From the NCBI GenBank assembly GCA_040389305.1, contig JAZKAD010000064.1, positions 1 to 36,815 on the forward strand: a DNA stretch of 36,815 bases. Reading direction: 5' to 3'. The first letter of the stretch is position 1. Every line of letters starts with the position of its first letter. A program made the translations under genes and the position numbers. The DNA is from JAZKAD01 sp040389305 (GTDB lineage Bacteria > Pseudomonadota > Alphaproteobacteria > Rickettsiales > Rickettsiaceae). A model generated the notes under the pieces. The model ran no database searches. It saw nothing but the letters and a program-made list of their open reading frames with translations, and was not told the origin of the DNA. This document shows positions 1 to 8,884 of the stretch, in pieces.

Positions 1-876
1 TTGCATCACTGCACCAACTGAGCCTATCACCATTGAAAGTATAGAGAGTATTTTTAGCATTAATACGAGGCTAGGCTCCATGCTGGGGAGCATGATAAAG
101 AGAATGTTAATAAGAACAGTTATGGCCCCGATTTTCATCGCTCCACCAAAAAAACTGACTGAAGTTATAGGAGAACCTTCGTAAACATCCGGTGTCCATA
201 CATGAAACGGCGCTATAGATAGTTTAAACAGAATGCTACTCAAAAGCAGAACTGCGCCAATTATAAGCCCTATATTGGAAGATCTAGCAAGCACCTTGCT
301 TATTACAGTATAGGATGTGCTGTCTGCAAAGCCATAAAGCATCGACATTCCAAATAACATGATGCAAGAAGAGAGGGCTCCTAGGACAAAATATTTCAAA
401 CCAGCTTCAGAGGATTTAGAGCTGTTACGATCAAATGCAGCTAAGACATATGAAGGTAATGACATTAGCTCAAGCCCTACGAATAGCACTATCAAATCCC
501 TTGCAGAAATTGCAATGCAAGATCCTAAAGAGGATAATAAAATAAGCACAATATATTCGCTCTGCAAAGCAGTCTCAGTGGATTTACTATGACCTATATA
601 AAATACTACAACACAGAACGTTGTAATCATTACAAGCAATTTACATAAGGTAGTGTAGTAATTTACCGCGTAGCTTTCTCCAAATGCAGAGCTTGACACC
701 GAGGGCATAGAGAGGAGCATATATATAGTGACTACCAGGCCAAAAACCGCGATCCTGCAAAAAGTTTTTTTGCTGATTTTTTTTATTACGCCAATTAGCT
801 GAAGAGATAAGGCTAAGAACCCCAAAAAGAGCTCTGGTGATATCAGTAATAAGTCCTGGCAAATACATGTTGTCAT
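1..876 (-). CDS. nuoN: NADH-quinone oxidoreductase subunit N (3' end outside window)
   Basis: Antiporter-like membrane subunit of respiratory complex I; with NuoL and NuoM it forms the proton-pumping arm in the inner membrane. The frame is open without a stop from an ATG at 876 to the window edge, giving 292 residues, against a usual length near 480, so the C-terminal part is missing because of the window boundary. The translation begins MTTCICQDLLLISPELFLGF and is a run of hydrophobic helices. It holds typical subunit N stretches such as DLIVLFVGLELMSLPSYVL and FKLSIAPFHVWTPDVYEGSP. Its ATG overlaps the nuoM stop (ATGA), which indicates translational coupling in a nuoJKLMN operon. Confidence 0.95.
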   Translation of the reverse strand, partial: MTTCICQDLLLISPELFLGFLALSLQLIGVIKKISKKTFCRIAVFGLVVTIYMLLSMPSVSSSAFGESYAVNYYTTLCKLLVMITTFCVVVFYIGHSKSTETALQSEYIVLILLSSLGSCIAISARDLIVLFVGLELMSLPSYVLAAFDRNSSKSSEAGLKYFVLGALSSCIMLFGMSMLYGFADSTSYTVISKVLARSSNIGLIIGAVLLLSSILFKLSIAPFHVWTPDVYEGSPITSVSFFGGAMKIGAITVLINILFIMLPSMEPSLVLMLKILSILSMVIGSVGAVMQ

Positions 877-2342
877 ACGAAATATCCTGGAAGATGTATA
901 AACTGCATCACTGCTTTTGGATATAGTCCTAAATATATCACAAGTATAGCAAGAGGCAGGAGGGCTATGATTTCTGTAATGCTCAAATCCTTAAAGAGAG
1001 CGATTTCTGGATGCTTCATTTCTCCTAGCATTATTTTTCTGTATAATTTCAGCATATATAAAGCGCCTAAGATCACCCCACTCGCTCCTAGCACTGAAGC
1101 ATATGGAAAATTATTGAATAACCCAACTAAGCTAAAGAACTCACCAATGAAGCCACTTGTGCCTGGAAGTCCAACTGAGCCAAGTACATATATCATCAAG
1201 ATACTCGCAAAAATTGGCATTCTAGATGCAACGCAGCCGTAAGCTTCAATGTCTTTGGTATGATGGCGCTCATATAATACTCCTACTGCTAAGAATAAAC
1301 CCGAAGAGACGAGGCCATGGCTAATCATTTGAAATATGGCCCCTTCTGCGCCAATTTTAGTAAAACTAAACATGCCAGCAGTCACATATCCCATATGAGC
1401 TATCGAAGAATAAGCGATCATTTTTTTCATATTGGTTTGAGCTAAAGCTACCAAAGAAGCGTAAATAATAGCGACAACACTTAGGAGAATAACGTAAGGA
1501 GCAAAAAATACGCTGGCTTCGGGAAGCATCGGTATAAGAACGCGGAAGAAGCCGTATCCTCCAACCTTTAGTAATATTCCTGCCAGAATCACTGATCCCG
1601 CAGTCGGAGCTTCCACATGGGCATCAGGAAGCCATGTGTGGAACGGAAACATTGGTACTTTTACTGCAAATGCTATGAATACCCCAATCCATAAGATTTG
1701 AGAGGTATTAAAAGGTATATGGCGGAGGCTAGGAATGAGTAGCTCCATATCGAATGTCCCTGTCATCTGATATATAAAAACCAAGGCCACTAAAAAAAAG
1801 ACAGATCCAAAAAAAGTATATAAGAAGAATTTCAGCGCTGCATATATTCTACGCTCGCCCCCCCATGTTCCAATAATTATGTACATCGGTATCAAAAGGG
1901 TCTCAAAAAATACATAAAATAACAGCAGATTCATTGAGCAAAAGAATCCTAAAGTTAAGAACTCCATGAGTAAAAAGCATACAAGATACTCTTTAACATT
2001 TTTCGTGATAGTAAATAAGCTGATAATGATACAAATCAAAGTAAGCAAGGTGGTTAGAATAACGAATAACAGAGATACCCCATCTAGCCCAATATGATAC
2101 TCAAGGCCAATGGATTCCACCCACTGTATTCTTTCTACGAATTGAAAGGTGTCGCCCCTGCGATCAAACTTAAGAGCCACCGCTATGCTAGTAATTAGAG
2201 AGAAAATACCGCTAAGCACTGCGATATATTTTATATATATAGTTTTATCTTCCCTAATGGACTGTGTTACAAAAAGAAGTATATAAAGCGCTGTGAATAG
2301 CGGAATGCAGAGCATTATGGAGAGAATAGGAAAATCCATCAT
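873..2342 (-). CDS. nuoM: NADH-quinone oxidoreductase subunit M
   Basis: Second antiporter-like pump subunit of complex I, an inner membrane protein with about 14 helices. The 489 residues match the usual family length. Signature segments are visible: a Glu-bearing helix FETLLIPMYIIIGTWGGERR and the conserved block HVEAPTAGSVILAGILLKVG, followed by the IAYSSIAHMG stretch. Its ATG overlaps the nuoL stop by 4 bp and its TGA overlaps the nuoN ATG, so the three genes are translationally coupled. Identification is secure. Confidence 0.97.
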   Translation of the reverse strand: MMDFPILSIMLCIPLFTALYILLFVTQSIREDKTIYIKYIAVLSGIFSLITSIAVALKFDRRGDTFQFVERIQWVESIGLEYHIGLDGVSLLFVILTTLLTLICIIISLFTITKNVKEYLVCFLLMEFLTLGFFCSMNLLLFYVFFETLLIPMYIIIGTWGGERRIYAALKFFLYTFFGSVFFLVALVFIYQMTGTFDMELLIPSLRHIPFNTSQILWIGVFIAFAVKVPMFPFHTWLPDAHVEAPTAGSVILAGILLKVGGYGFFRVLIPMLPEASVFFAPYVILLSVVAIIYASLVALAQTNMKKMIAYSSIAHMGYVTAGMFSFTKIGAEGAIFQMISHGLVSSGLFLAVGVLYERHHTKDIEAYGCVASRMPIFASILMIYVLGSVGLPGTSGFIGEFFSLVGLFNNFPYASVLGASGVILGALYMLKLYRKIMLGEMKHPEIALFKDLSITEIIALLPLAILVIYLGLYPKAVMQFIHLPGYFV

Positions 2343-4264
2343 ATAACTTTACTAATATAGCTTATTAAATACAGGCTCATTATTATGATTACGCCAAGTA
2401 GCATTACCAAAGCATAGTTAAAAATATAGCCGCTTTGTATTTTCCTAGCAACACAGGATAGAGATTGTACTAGACGTGTAGCTCCTTCGGGGCCATATTT
2501 ATCTATTATATTTATATCAAAATTCCAACAGCGCAGGCTAATCATCTCTACTTTTTTAACTAGGTAAGTATCATAAATTTCGTCGAAGTAATATTTATTG
2601 GCGAGTAAATTTTTGAGCCAAGAAAAACTTCCTGACACATCCTGAGATTTTCTCGATGCTTTTCTGTAGATATATAAAGCTAGACCTGCACCGCAAGCCG
2701 CAACGATAAGAGGCAAGAACTGTATATAAGGACTAATTTCCCCATGCTTTATAAAGCTCCCCGCCGCAATACTCTCACCAAAATAATTTCCTGGCTCTCC
2801 TATATGCATAAAATAATGACCATAAGCTCCAGCCAAAACCGCTCCTACTGCCAGTGGAAGTACCGAGGTGATCATTATCTTAGACTCATGAGCATGATCT
2901 AATGCATCTCTAGGTAAATGGGAACTCCCGTGAAAAACAAGCATAATAATTTTTAGCGAATAAAGGCTTGTAAAAAATGCAGCCACAATTCCCAAAACAA
3001 AAATGCCATCACCCATAGTTTCTCTGGCTATAAAAGCCGACTCTAAAATCATGTCTTTTGAGTAGTATCCAGCAAAAGGGAATATCCCCATAATAGCAAG
3101 TGACCCTAGCCAAAAGAGGCAATAAGTATAAGGAAGTTTCCTGCGCAGCCCGCCAAGTTTTGTAATATCTTGTTCATGAGTCGCATGAATCACGCTCCCA
3201 GCGCATAGGAACAATAAGGCTTTGAAAAAAGCATGAGTTGCTAAATGGAATATCGCGGCGCTATATGCGGATACGCCACATGCGATAAACATATAGCCGA
3301 GTTGGCTGCATGTTGAGTATGCAATAATTTTTTTGATATCATTTTGCATTATAGCGATGCTAGCTGCAAATAAGCATGTTACGCCTCCAACCCAAGCTAC
3401 AATTTGCAAAACTATTGGAGATAATTCAAATAAGAAGGAGGTACGAGCTACCAAGAAAACACCAGCGGTGACCATTGTTGCTGCATGAATGAGGGCCGAG
3501 ACTGGCGTTGGCCCTTCCATCGCATCTGCAAGCCATACATGCAGCCCTATTTGAGCAGATTTACCCATGCAGCCGATAAAAAGTAGGAAGCAAATTACAT
3601 CAATGACTGAGAAATGTAGATCCAGGAGATATACGGCGGAAAGTCCTTCGCCCCGAACGAATACATCGCTAAAATTTACAGAATGGCAATAATAGACGAT
3701 AAGAACTATACCAAGAATGAATCCAAAATCTCCTACTCTATTTACTATAAAAGCCTTTTCTGCAGCAGCGCAGGCGGAGGGCTTGGTATACCAAAATCCT
3801 ATAAGTAGATATGAGCAGAGTCCGACTCCTTCCCATCCACAAAATAATTGTATAAAGTTATCGGAAGATACCAGAAGAAGCATAAAAAATGTAAAGAGAG
3901 AGAGAAATGACATAAAGCGTGGGAGATTTTCATCTTCTTCCATGTAACTCAGAGAGTAAATATGCACTATAGCAGATACCACTGTCACAACCATGAACAT
4001 AAGGGCTGTAAGCTGGTCTACATAAACTGCCCAATTAACGTCATGCCCATATAAACTAAACCATTTAGCTAGGATAACATGTTCAATATGCGGAGTATTT
4101 ATATGATTTTTAAAAATCAGTATGCCTAAAATAGCCGTCACTACCATAGAAAAACTGCTTAATCTGCCCGCTAATTTATGAGAGATTTTTTTATTCTTCA
4201 TGTAGCAAGATAGGCCGCAAATAACACTAGATAATAAGGGAAGTAAGAGTACAAAAATAACCAT
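2339..4264 (-). CDS. nuoL: NADH-quinone oxidoreductase subunit L
   Basis: Largest pump subunit of complex I, carrying the long lateral helix that braces the membrane arm. The 641 residues are of normal length for the family. It shows the DNFIQLFCGWEGVGLCSYLL segment, the conserved HVWLADAMEGPTPVSALIHA block and IIAYSTCSQLGYM, all diagnostic of NuoL, with further hydrophobic helices after a hydrophilic stretch near the C terminus. The ATG directly abuts the nuoK stop with no spacer, and the gene overlaps nuoM by 4 bp. No frameshift or missing motif was seen. Confidence 0.97.
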   Translation of the reverse strand: MVIFVLLLPLLSSVICGLSCYMKNKKISHKLAGRLSSFSMVVTAILGILIFKNHINTPHIEHVILAKWFSLYGHDVNWAVYVDQLTALMFMVVTVVSAIVHIYSLSYMEEDENLPRFMSFLSLFTFFMLLLVSSDNFIQLFCGWEGVGLCSYLLIGFWYTKPSACAAAEKAFIVNRVGDFGFILGIVLIVYYCHSVNFSDVFVRGEGLSAVYLLDLHFSVIDVICFLLFIGCMGKSAQIGLHVWLADAMEGPTPVSALIHAATMVTAGVFLVARTSFLFELSPIVLQIVAWVGGVTCLFAASIAIMQNDIKKIIAYSTCSQLGYMFIACGVSAYSAAIFHLATHAFFKALLFLCAGSVIHATHEQDITKLGGLRRKLPYTYCLFWLGSLAIMGIFPFAGYYSKDMILESAFIARETMGDGIFVLGIVAAFFTSLYSLKIIMLVFHGSSHLPRDALDHAHESKIMITSVLPLAVGAVLAGAYGHYFMHIGEPGNYFGESIAAGSFIKHGEISPYIQFLPLIVAACGAGLALYIYRKASRKSQDVSGSFSWLKNLLANKYYFDEIYDTYLVKKVEMISLRCWNFDINIIDKYGPEGATRLVQSLSCVARKIQSGYIFNYALVMLLGVIIIMSLYLISYISKVI

Positions 4265-4576
4265 TTAACCCCTCATTTCGTTCACGTCTTCTGCTAAAAT
4301 TGAGCGACGGTTTTTGAAGTAAATGACCAAAATAGCAAGTCCGATAGCTGTCTCGGCTGCGGCAACGGTAAGCACTATAAGGCTAAATATCTGGCCAGTA
4401 AGATTGCCATAGCTCGAGGAAAATGCTACGAAATTGATGTTACTCGCAAGTAGCATAAGTTCAATTGACATAAGCATCACAATAATATTATTGCGATTTA
4501 AAAAAATCCCCACAGCGCCAATAACGAATACTATGCATGAGAGGATTAAAAAATGTACTAGGCCAATTTCCATCAT
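4265..4576 (-). CDS. nuoK: NADH-quinone oxidoreductase subunit K
   Basis: Small three-helix membrane subunit of complex I, homologous to MrpC. It has 103 residues, close to the usual 100. The two membrane-buried glutamates of the proton path are visible in MLMSIELMLLASNINFVAFS and in AAAETAIGLAILVIYF. Two adjacent ATG codons open the frame; either could be used, and no strong Shine-Dalgarno sequence separates them. It lies 6 bp after nuoJ and directly abuts nuoL. Confidence 0.96.
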   Translation of the reverse strand: MMEIGLVHFLILSCIVFVIGAVGIFLNRNNIIVMLMSIELMLLASNINFVAFSSSYGNLTGQIFSLIVLTVAAAETAIGLAILVIYFKNRRSILAEDVNEMRG

Positions 4577-4582
4577 ATTTTT

Positions 4583-5200
4583 TCAATCATATTTTATGTC
4601 CTGAGCGCCTTGGTTTAAAGGGACGTTAGCAAGATACATACCACTTTTTTTGCTCCGCGCCAATTGTTCCTTAGGATCTTGTCTTTTTCTAGGTTTTTTG
4701 GATCCTAGCGTTAGAACAATACAGCTTACCATTGCTACAAATAATATCAGACCAGAAACTTGAAAGGGCAATATGTAGTCAGTATAGAGCACTTCTCCTA
4801 TAGCATGAGTATTAGTAAGGGACGAGGCAGTGACTGCGATATTTTGCGCAGTAATGCTACTACTTCCAGCAATCATCACTAGTACCAAATCGAATAAAAG
4901 GACGCATAGCACCAGGCAGCCAAGAAGGATGTTCCGTTTTCCGAGGGCATTGCTTTTGATCCCGGCGAAATGATTGCCAAGCATCATCACTACAAATAAG
5001 AAAAGCACTGCAACCGCCCCTACATAAACTACCACAAGAGTCATGGCTATAAACTCAGCACCGAGTAGTACAAAAAGCCCTGAAGCATTGCAGAAAGCGA
5101 AAATCAGCCAGAGTACAGAATGGACGCTACTACGGCTAGCAATCACTCCGATACTACTTAAGATTATAAGGCTTGAAAAGATATAGAAAAATAATGTCAT
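4583..5200 (-). CDS. nuoJ: NADH-quinone oxidoreductase subunit J
   Basis: Membrane subunit of complex I at the foot of the pump arm. The 205 residues begin with five closely spaced hydrophobic helices. A typical family stretch is FIAMTLVVVYVGAVAVLFLF, which contains the helix that forms a pi-bulge in complex I structures. The last 40 residues are basic and hydrophilic. It is the first gene of the nuoJKLMN run. The usual upstream partner nuoI is absent: a divergent hisS lies there instead, so the other complex I genes must be elsewhere. Confidence 0.95.
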   Translation of the reverse strand: MTLFFYIFSSLIILSSIGVIASRSSVHSVLWLIFAFCNASGLFVLLGAEFIAMTLVVVYVGAVAVLFLFVVMMLGNHFAGIKSNALGKRNILLGCLVLCVLLFDLVLVMIAGSSSITAQNIAVTASSLTNTHAIGEVLYTDYILPFQVSGLILFVAMVSCIVLTLGSKKPRKRQDPKEQLARSKKSGMYLANVPLNQGAQDIKYD

Positions 5201-5274
5201 TTATCAAAAATAATGAGTATTAAGAATCTTCAAAATTGAGGTCTCAAATTTAAGACCTAAAATCAAAGCCTAAA

Positions 5275-5297
5275 ATATGAAGATATACTCTTCATAT
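5275..5297. repeat. 8-bp inverted repeat in the nuoJ/hisS divergent region
   Basis: ATATGAAG and CTTCATAT form a perfect inverted repeat around a 7-nt centre (ATATACT). It sits 75 bp before the nuoJ start codon and well upstream of the hisS start. It could be a protein-binding operator for the divergent promoters or an RNA hairpin in the hisS leader; nothing in the sequence decides between these. Confidence 0.4.
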
Positions 5298-5445
5298 CAT
5301 AACTCATAAGAGAATGCACTATTTCTTGGCAAAAATTATGATGCCTGTGTCGGGATGGAGTCATGTCTTTATTAAAGAGCAAGATCCGCTAGACAAAATC
5401 TCTGATGTAATGAATAATCTACTAAAATTAAATAAATGGCTTACG

Positions 5446-6687
5446 ATGTCGCAAAAAATACAACCTGTTCGAGGGATGAAGGATATACTTCCAGACGATT
5501 ATCTGGTGGTGGATCATATAACGAATACCGCTTGGGAAATAGCTAAACGCTATGGTTTTCAGCGCATGGCCACTCCAGTGCTTGAGCATAGCGGTGTTTT
5601 TTCGCGAAGTCTTGGAGAGTCTTCCGATGTAGTCAGCAAGGAAATGTATAGCTTTTTAGACAAAAGCGATGATAGTCTTACTATGAGGCCGGAGTTTACG
5701 GCGGGCATAATGCGCGCTTTTATCTCAGAGGGGCTTCAGCATCAGTTACCTCTTCGGCTTTTTACTAATGGCCCTTGTTTTCGTTATGACCGTCCGCAGG
5801 CTGGACGCTTTCGTCAATTTCATCATTTAAACTATGAATTTTTGGGACTAGATTCCCCATATGCAGATGCTGAGATGCTATGTCTTGCGCGTGATCTATG
5901 CGAAGGATGGGGTATACTTCAAGACGTTACACTAGAAGTGAACTCGCTTGGATGTGCAGAATCTCGCAAAGCGTATCAAGCAACTTTGTTTGAATATTTT
6001 AGTAGCCATAAAGATAAACTATCAGAAGATAGTCAAAGAAGGTTGCTCAAAAATCCTATGAGGATTTTGGACTCTAAAGATGAGGGGGATAAAATAATTG
6101 TCTCTGGTGCTGAAGTGATGGCAGATCACTATACCGATGAATCACGTAAATATTTCGATGAAGTGCTACGTTTATTGGAAGTGATGAAAATCAACTACGT
6201 CGTGAACCCAAAGCTTGTACGAGGCCTTGACTATTATTGCCATACCGCTTTTGAATTTACAGCTCCCAAATTTAATTCTCTCTCGATTCTAGGGGGGGGG
6301 CGTTATGATTGCCTTGCAAAGATCATGGGTGGCCCCGATACTCCAGCTTGCGGCTTTGCTGCAGGCCTTGAGAGAATTATGCTCCTAAGAGAATTCTCTA
6401 TCTCTCCCGCAAGGCCTTGTGTTGTTGTATCCATAGGCGATGAGAATTTTGAGCATGGAGTAGCCGTAGTTCAAGATTTACGTAAAGTTGGAGCGCAGGT
6501 GATTTTTGAGCATAAGGGCAAAATAGGTAAACGCATGCAAAATGCCGATAAAGCAAAGGCCAAATATGTTGTGTTTATAGGCAGCGATGAGGTAGCGTCG
6601 AAGAAATATAAAATGAAGGATATGGATAGTGGAGTGGAAACTCTAGAAGATTTACAAAGTATTATGAATGTAATTAGTAGTATTTGA
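5446..6687 (+). CDS. hisS: Histidyl-tRNA synthetase
   Basis: Class II aminoacyl-tRNA synthetase charging tRNA-His in the cytoplasm. The frame is open from 5314, but the ATG at 5446 is preferred because the product then begins MSQKIQPVRGMKDILP, as HisRS proteins do, and is 413 residues, the family norm. Motif 2 is seen in FTNGPCFRYDRPQAGRFRQF, the histidine A signature in LVRGLDYYCHTAFEF, and motif 3 in GFAAGLERIMLL, followed by a small anticodon-binding domain. No good ribosome-binding site precedes either candidate start. murG follows after 14 bp, probably in the same transcript. Confidence 0.95.
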   Translation: MSQKIQPVRGMKDILPDDYLVVDHITNTAWEIAKRYGFQRMATPVLEHSGVFSRSLGESSDVVSKEMYSFLDKSDDSLTMRPEFTAGIMRAFISEGLQHQLPLRLFTNGPCFRYDRPQAGRFRQFHHLNYEFLGLDSPYADAEMLCLARDLCEGWGILQDVTLEVNSLGCAESRKAYQATLFEYFSSHKDKLSEDSQRRLLKNPMRILDSKDEGDKIIVSGAEVMADHYTDESRKYFDEVLRLLEVMKINYVVNPKLVRGLDYYCHTAFEFTAPKFNSLSILGGGRYDCLAKIMGGPDTPACGFAAGLERIMLLREFSISPARPCVVVSIGDENFEHGVAVVQDLRKVGAQVIFEHKGKIGKRMQNADKAKAKYVVFIGSDEVASKKYKMKDMDSGVETLEDLQSIMNVISSI

Positions 6688-6701
6688 GTTTTTGAGGAAA
6701 T

Positions 6702-7769
6702 ATGACAATTTTTGTAGTAGGCGGAGGTACTGGTGGTCATTTATTCCCAGCTATAGCCCTTGGGAAAGAGCTAGCAAGGCTTGGGTCTGAAGTAGCTTTA
6801 ATAACCGATACTAGATGCAAAGGATATATAGGGCCTCAGCTTGGCTTGGAGACTCATATCTTGTCTCTTGGATCCATGAAATATTCTTTCTTTGCAAAGG
6901 CTCTAATGGCCATAAAGCTTGTTTTTGCATCCCTCCAATCAATCATATTATTGCGTAGGCGCAAAGCATCAATAGTTGTAGGATTTGGCGGGTATACAGC
7001 TTTCCCCCCGCTAATAGCTGCAAAATTGCTTGGCATCCCCATCATGCTACACGAACAAAATTGTTTCTTTGGTAAGGTAAATAAATTATTTGCCAAAAGC
7101 GCCAAGGTTATTGCCTTAAATTTTGCCGAGACTAGCAACGTTTCTGAAGATCTCAGAGATAAGATCATTATTGTGGGTAACCCTGTAAGACCAGAAATAA
7201 AATTAGCTTATAAAAAAAGGACCTTCTTGAAAGACGGCATTAAGATACTAGTCATCGGAGGTAGTCAGGGGGCGAAGGTGTTTGCAGATATAGTACCTCG
7301 TGCTATCGCCATCCTTAAATCCATAAAACCTGAACTTAAAATATCTATCACTCAGCAGGCGTCCTCTATAGATCATGAAAAATTACGTGCGGCCTATAGT
7401 ACCGCCCTCGAGATCCCATGCGAACTTGAGGAATTTTTTCATGATATGCCTAGAAAATATTCCGAGAGTGATCTTGTAATTTGTAGATCGGGAGCTTCGA
7501 CTATAGCGGAGCTTATTCACCTAGGGCAGCCTGCTATTTTAATACCATATCCATTTGCAGCGGAGGATCATCAATTTTTTAATGCAAATGTTTTGGCGAG
7601 TAAATCCGCGGCTTGGTGCTTTCGGCAAAAAGATCTTACACCAGAGATTTTATCTGATAAAATTATTGAGATAGCAAATACTCCAGAAACTTTAGAAAAA
7701 ATGTCTGAGCGCTTGCTAAGTCTGCGCATGGAGTCCGAGAAAATCTTAGCAGACACAGTACTTAAATAA
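6702..7769 (+). CDS. murG: UDP-GlcNAc--undecaprenyl-PP-MurNAc-pentapeptide GlcNAc transferase
   Basis: GT28 glycosyltransferase that converts lipid I to lipid II on the inner face of the cytoplasmic membrane in peptidoglycan synthesis. The 355 residues are of normal length. It shows the N-terminal glycine loop VVGGGTGGHLFPAIAL, the HEQN motif, GNPVR at the domain junction, a second loop GGSQGAKVF, and the donor-site segments CRSGASTIAEL and PYPFAAEDHQFFNA. GAGG lies seven bases before the ATG. Together with the LytM lipoprotein at 35282-36076 it implies that this organism makes some peptidoglycan. Confidence 0.96.
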   Translation: MTIFVVGGGTGGHLFPAIALGKELARLGSEVALITDTRCKGYIGPQLGLETHILSLGSMKYSFFAKALMAIKLVFASLQSIILLRRRKASIVVGFGGYTAFPPLIAAKLLGIPIMLHEQNCFFGKVNKLFAKSAKVIALNFAETSNVSEDLRDKIIIVGNPVRPEIKLAYKKRTFLKDGIKILVIGGSQGAKVFADIVPRAIAILKSIKPELKISITQQASSIDHEKLRAAYSTALEIPCELEEFFHDMPRKYSESDLVICRSGASTIAELIHLGQPAILIPYPFAAEDHQFFNANVLASKSAAWCFRQKDLTPEILSDKIIEIANTPETLEKMSERLLSLRMESEKILADTVLK

Positions 7770-7788
7770 TCAATGCATAAAACTTAGC

Positions 7789-7829
7789 CTCAAAGTTTCT
7801 TGAGGTTGCAGATAACTAATTTATCTGCC
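7789..7829 (+). terminator. Two tandem hairpins after murG
   Basis: Two adjacent stem-loops lie 20 to 60 bp after the murG stop. The first pairs CCTCAA with TTGAGG around a 6-nt loop (7789-7806). The second pairs GCAGATAA with TTATCTGC around CTAAT (7809-7829). Neither is followed by a clear T run, so this may be an RNA-stabilising or weak termination structure rather than a classic intrinsic terminator. Confidence 0.4.
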
Positions 7830-7875
7830 ATAAACGTACTTATATTCTAAGTCTAAATATCCTTGTGAGGAATAC

Positions 7876-8475
7876 ATGGTAAAGCATCTTCTAATAATTT
7901 TAATATCTTCTTTACTTCTAAGTAACTGTGCGCCTATGTCTTTGAAGCGTTCTGCTAGCAATAGATTAGTAGACTTTAGTGGATTTGAAGGGCATAAGAG
8001 GCGTCCCGTATATAACAAAAAATATATCACCAAAGCCAAACGCAATATTGCAGAAAGTAATTACGATGAAGATGAGTATAATAGTGAAATCGACGAAAAT
8101 GAAACTATAGAACCTGCATCTCGGAATCGTATGATGTACCGTGATATGGTAGAGCGCGATAAGGCGCGCAAGAAAAAAGAAGGCGGAGCTGGAAATAGGG
8201 CTTACAGGGAAGCCGTTGATGCCGAAAGCGGAGACTATCCTAATCTTAGCGAGTCTCGCCAAAAAATTGACAAAGACGGAGGTAAATCTACGTCAGATAT
8301 GCAAAAAGAACTAGCTGAAATAAAGAAAATGCTTTCAGAGAATAAAAAAGAGATGGTGAAATATCGTTGTCCTATGCAAAAACCTAAAGATCCATTGCAG
8401 CCTAGTAATAACCGAGGTCAGTCATCGCACGCACCTTCTCTCTCGAATAGTATTGGTATAGATACTGCTAATTGA
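7876..8475 (+). CDS. Putative outer-membrane lipoprotein of unknown function
   Basis: No family recognised. The 199-residue product opens with a type II signal peptide ending LLLSNC, with the lipidated cysteine at residue 18; no aspartate follows, so outer membrane sorting is likely. The mature part is hydrophilic and mixed-charge: an acidic stretch rich in D and E near residues 55-75, a basic KARKKKEGG segment, a helical MQKELAEIKKMLSENKKEM segment that may form a coiled coil, and a Ser/Asn-rich tail. A GTGAGG ribosome site lies 5 bp before the ATG. It overlaps the next gene by one base. It may be an envelope tether or a surface lipoprotein, but this is a guess. Confidence 0.75.
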   Translation: MVKHLLIILISSLLLSNCAPMSLKRSASNRLVDFSGFEGHKRRPVYNKKYITKAKRNIAESNYDEDEYNSEIDENETIEPASRNRMMYRDMVERDKARKKKEGGAGNRAYREAVDAESGDYPNLSESRQKIDKDGGKSTSDMQKELAEIKKMLSENKKEMVKYRCPMQKPKDPLQPSNNRGQSSHAPSLSNSIGIDTAN

Positions 8476-8741
8476 TGGAAGTAACTGAGATCAAGATCAA
8501 AGTTAAGGCTGGAGCGAAGCACGATAGAATTGAAGGGTGGATTACTGAAAATGAGAATAAGATCCTTAAAGTCAGTATTAAACAAATACCTGAGGAAGGT
8601 AAGGCTAATAAAGCAATTATAAAATTCCTATCAAAAACTTGGAAAGTCCCTCAAAAAAATCTAGTAATTTCGAGTGGACTTACCAGCAATTACAAAACCA
8701 TCATAATTTCTACTGCCCTCAAATTAAGACTTCTAGAGTGA
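8475..8741 (+). CDS. DUF167 (YggU) family protein
   Basis: Small conserved protein of unknown biochemical function, 88 residues with the ATG at 8475. The upstream TTG at 8472 is a weaker alternative. The KVKAGAKHDRIEGW opening and the EEGKANKAIIKFLSKTWKVP block, with the glycine-lysine-alanine-asparagine core, are characteristic of the DUF167/YggU fold. The start overlaps the stop of the lipoprotein gene (TGATG), so the two are translationally coupled. It is the last gene before the repeat-flanked accessory module. Confidence 0.85.
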   Translation: MEVTEIKIKVKAGAKHDRIEGWITENENKILKVSIKQIPEEGKANKAIIKFLSKTWKVPQKNLVISSGLTSNYKTIIISTALKLRLLE

Positions 8742-8744
8742 TGA

Positions 8745-8777
8745 GCGCCCAGAGCGTACATTGGTACAGAGGTGCGC
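8745..8777 (+). other. Possible hairpin after the DUF167 gene
   Basis: GCGCC at the left arm pairs with GGTGCGC at the right with one bulged base, and a small GTAC/GTAC pair lies within. It starts 4 bp after the stop codon. No T run follows, so a termination role is only possible. Confidence 0.3.
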
Positions 8778-8778
8778 G

Positions 8779-8816
8779 AACTCATGAAAAATTGTATTTG
8801 GAAAATTAATTTCAGG
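8779..8816. repeat. 38-bp direct repeat, left copy
   Basis: This 38-bp stretch, starting AACTCATGAAAAATTG and ending AATTAATTTCAGG, recurs exactly at 11211-11248. The bases outside the repeat differ on both sides. The copies bracket 2.4 kb holding a transposase remnant and a two-gene operon. It is far longer than the target duplications of ordinary insertion sequences, so it could be an att-like core, a recombination substrate or a dispersed repeat. Confidence 0.9.
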
Positions 8817-8827
8817 CAAAGATTGAT

Positions 8828-8844
8828 GACCCTGTTGCACAATT
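8828..8844. mobile_element. Candidate insertion-sequence end
   Basis: GACCCTGTTGCACAATT lies about 40 bp beyond the stop of the minus-strand transposase remnant. The TGTTGCACAA core resembles the terminal repeats of IS5-like elements as I remember them. The matching opposite end was not found in the module, so the element is truncated if this call is right. Confidence 0.35.
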
Positions 8845-8884
8845 CCAATTTACCGCATATTTCCCCTTTCCCCATAATAATGGT

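Noticed and set aside
641..868. 75-aa minus-strand ORF at the nuoM/nuoN junction
   Set aside because: It is an out-of-frame shadow; the true nuoN frame starts at 876 and is open to the window edge.
5314..5445. 44-residue N-terminal extension of HisRS
   Set aside because: The family starts at the M-S-Q-K-I-Q-P-V-R-G-M segment, and the extension has no recognisable homology or ribosome site.
8690..8875. 61-aa minus-strand ORF spanning the left repeat
   Set aside because: It runs through the repeat, the possible IS end and the DUF167 coding end, so it is a chance frame.
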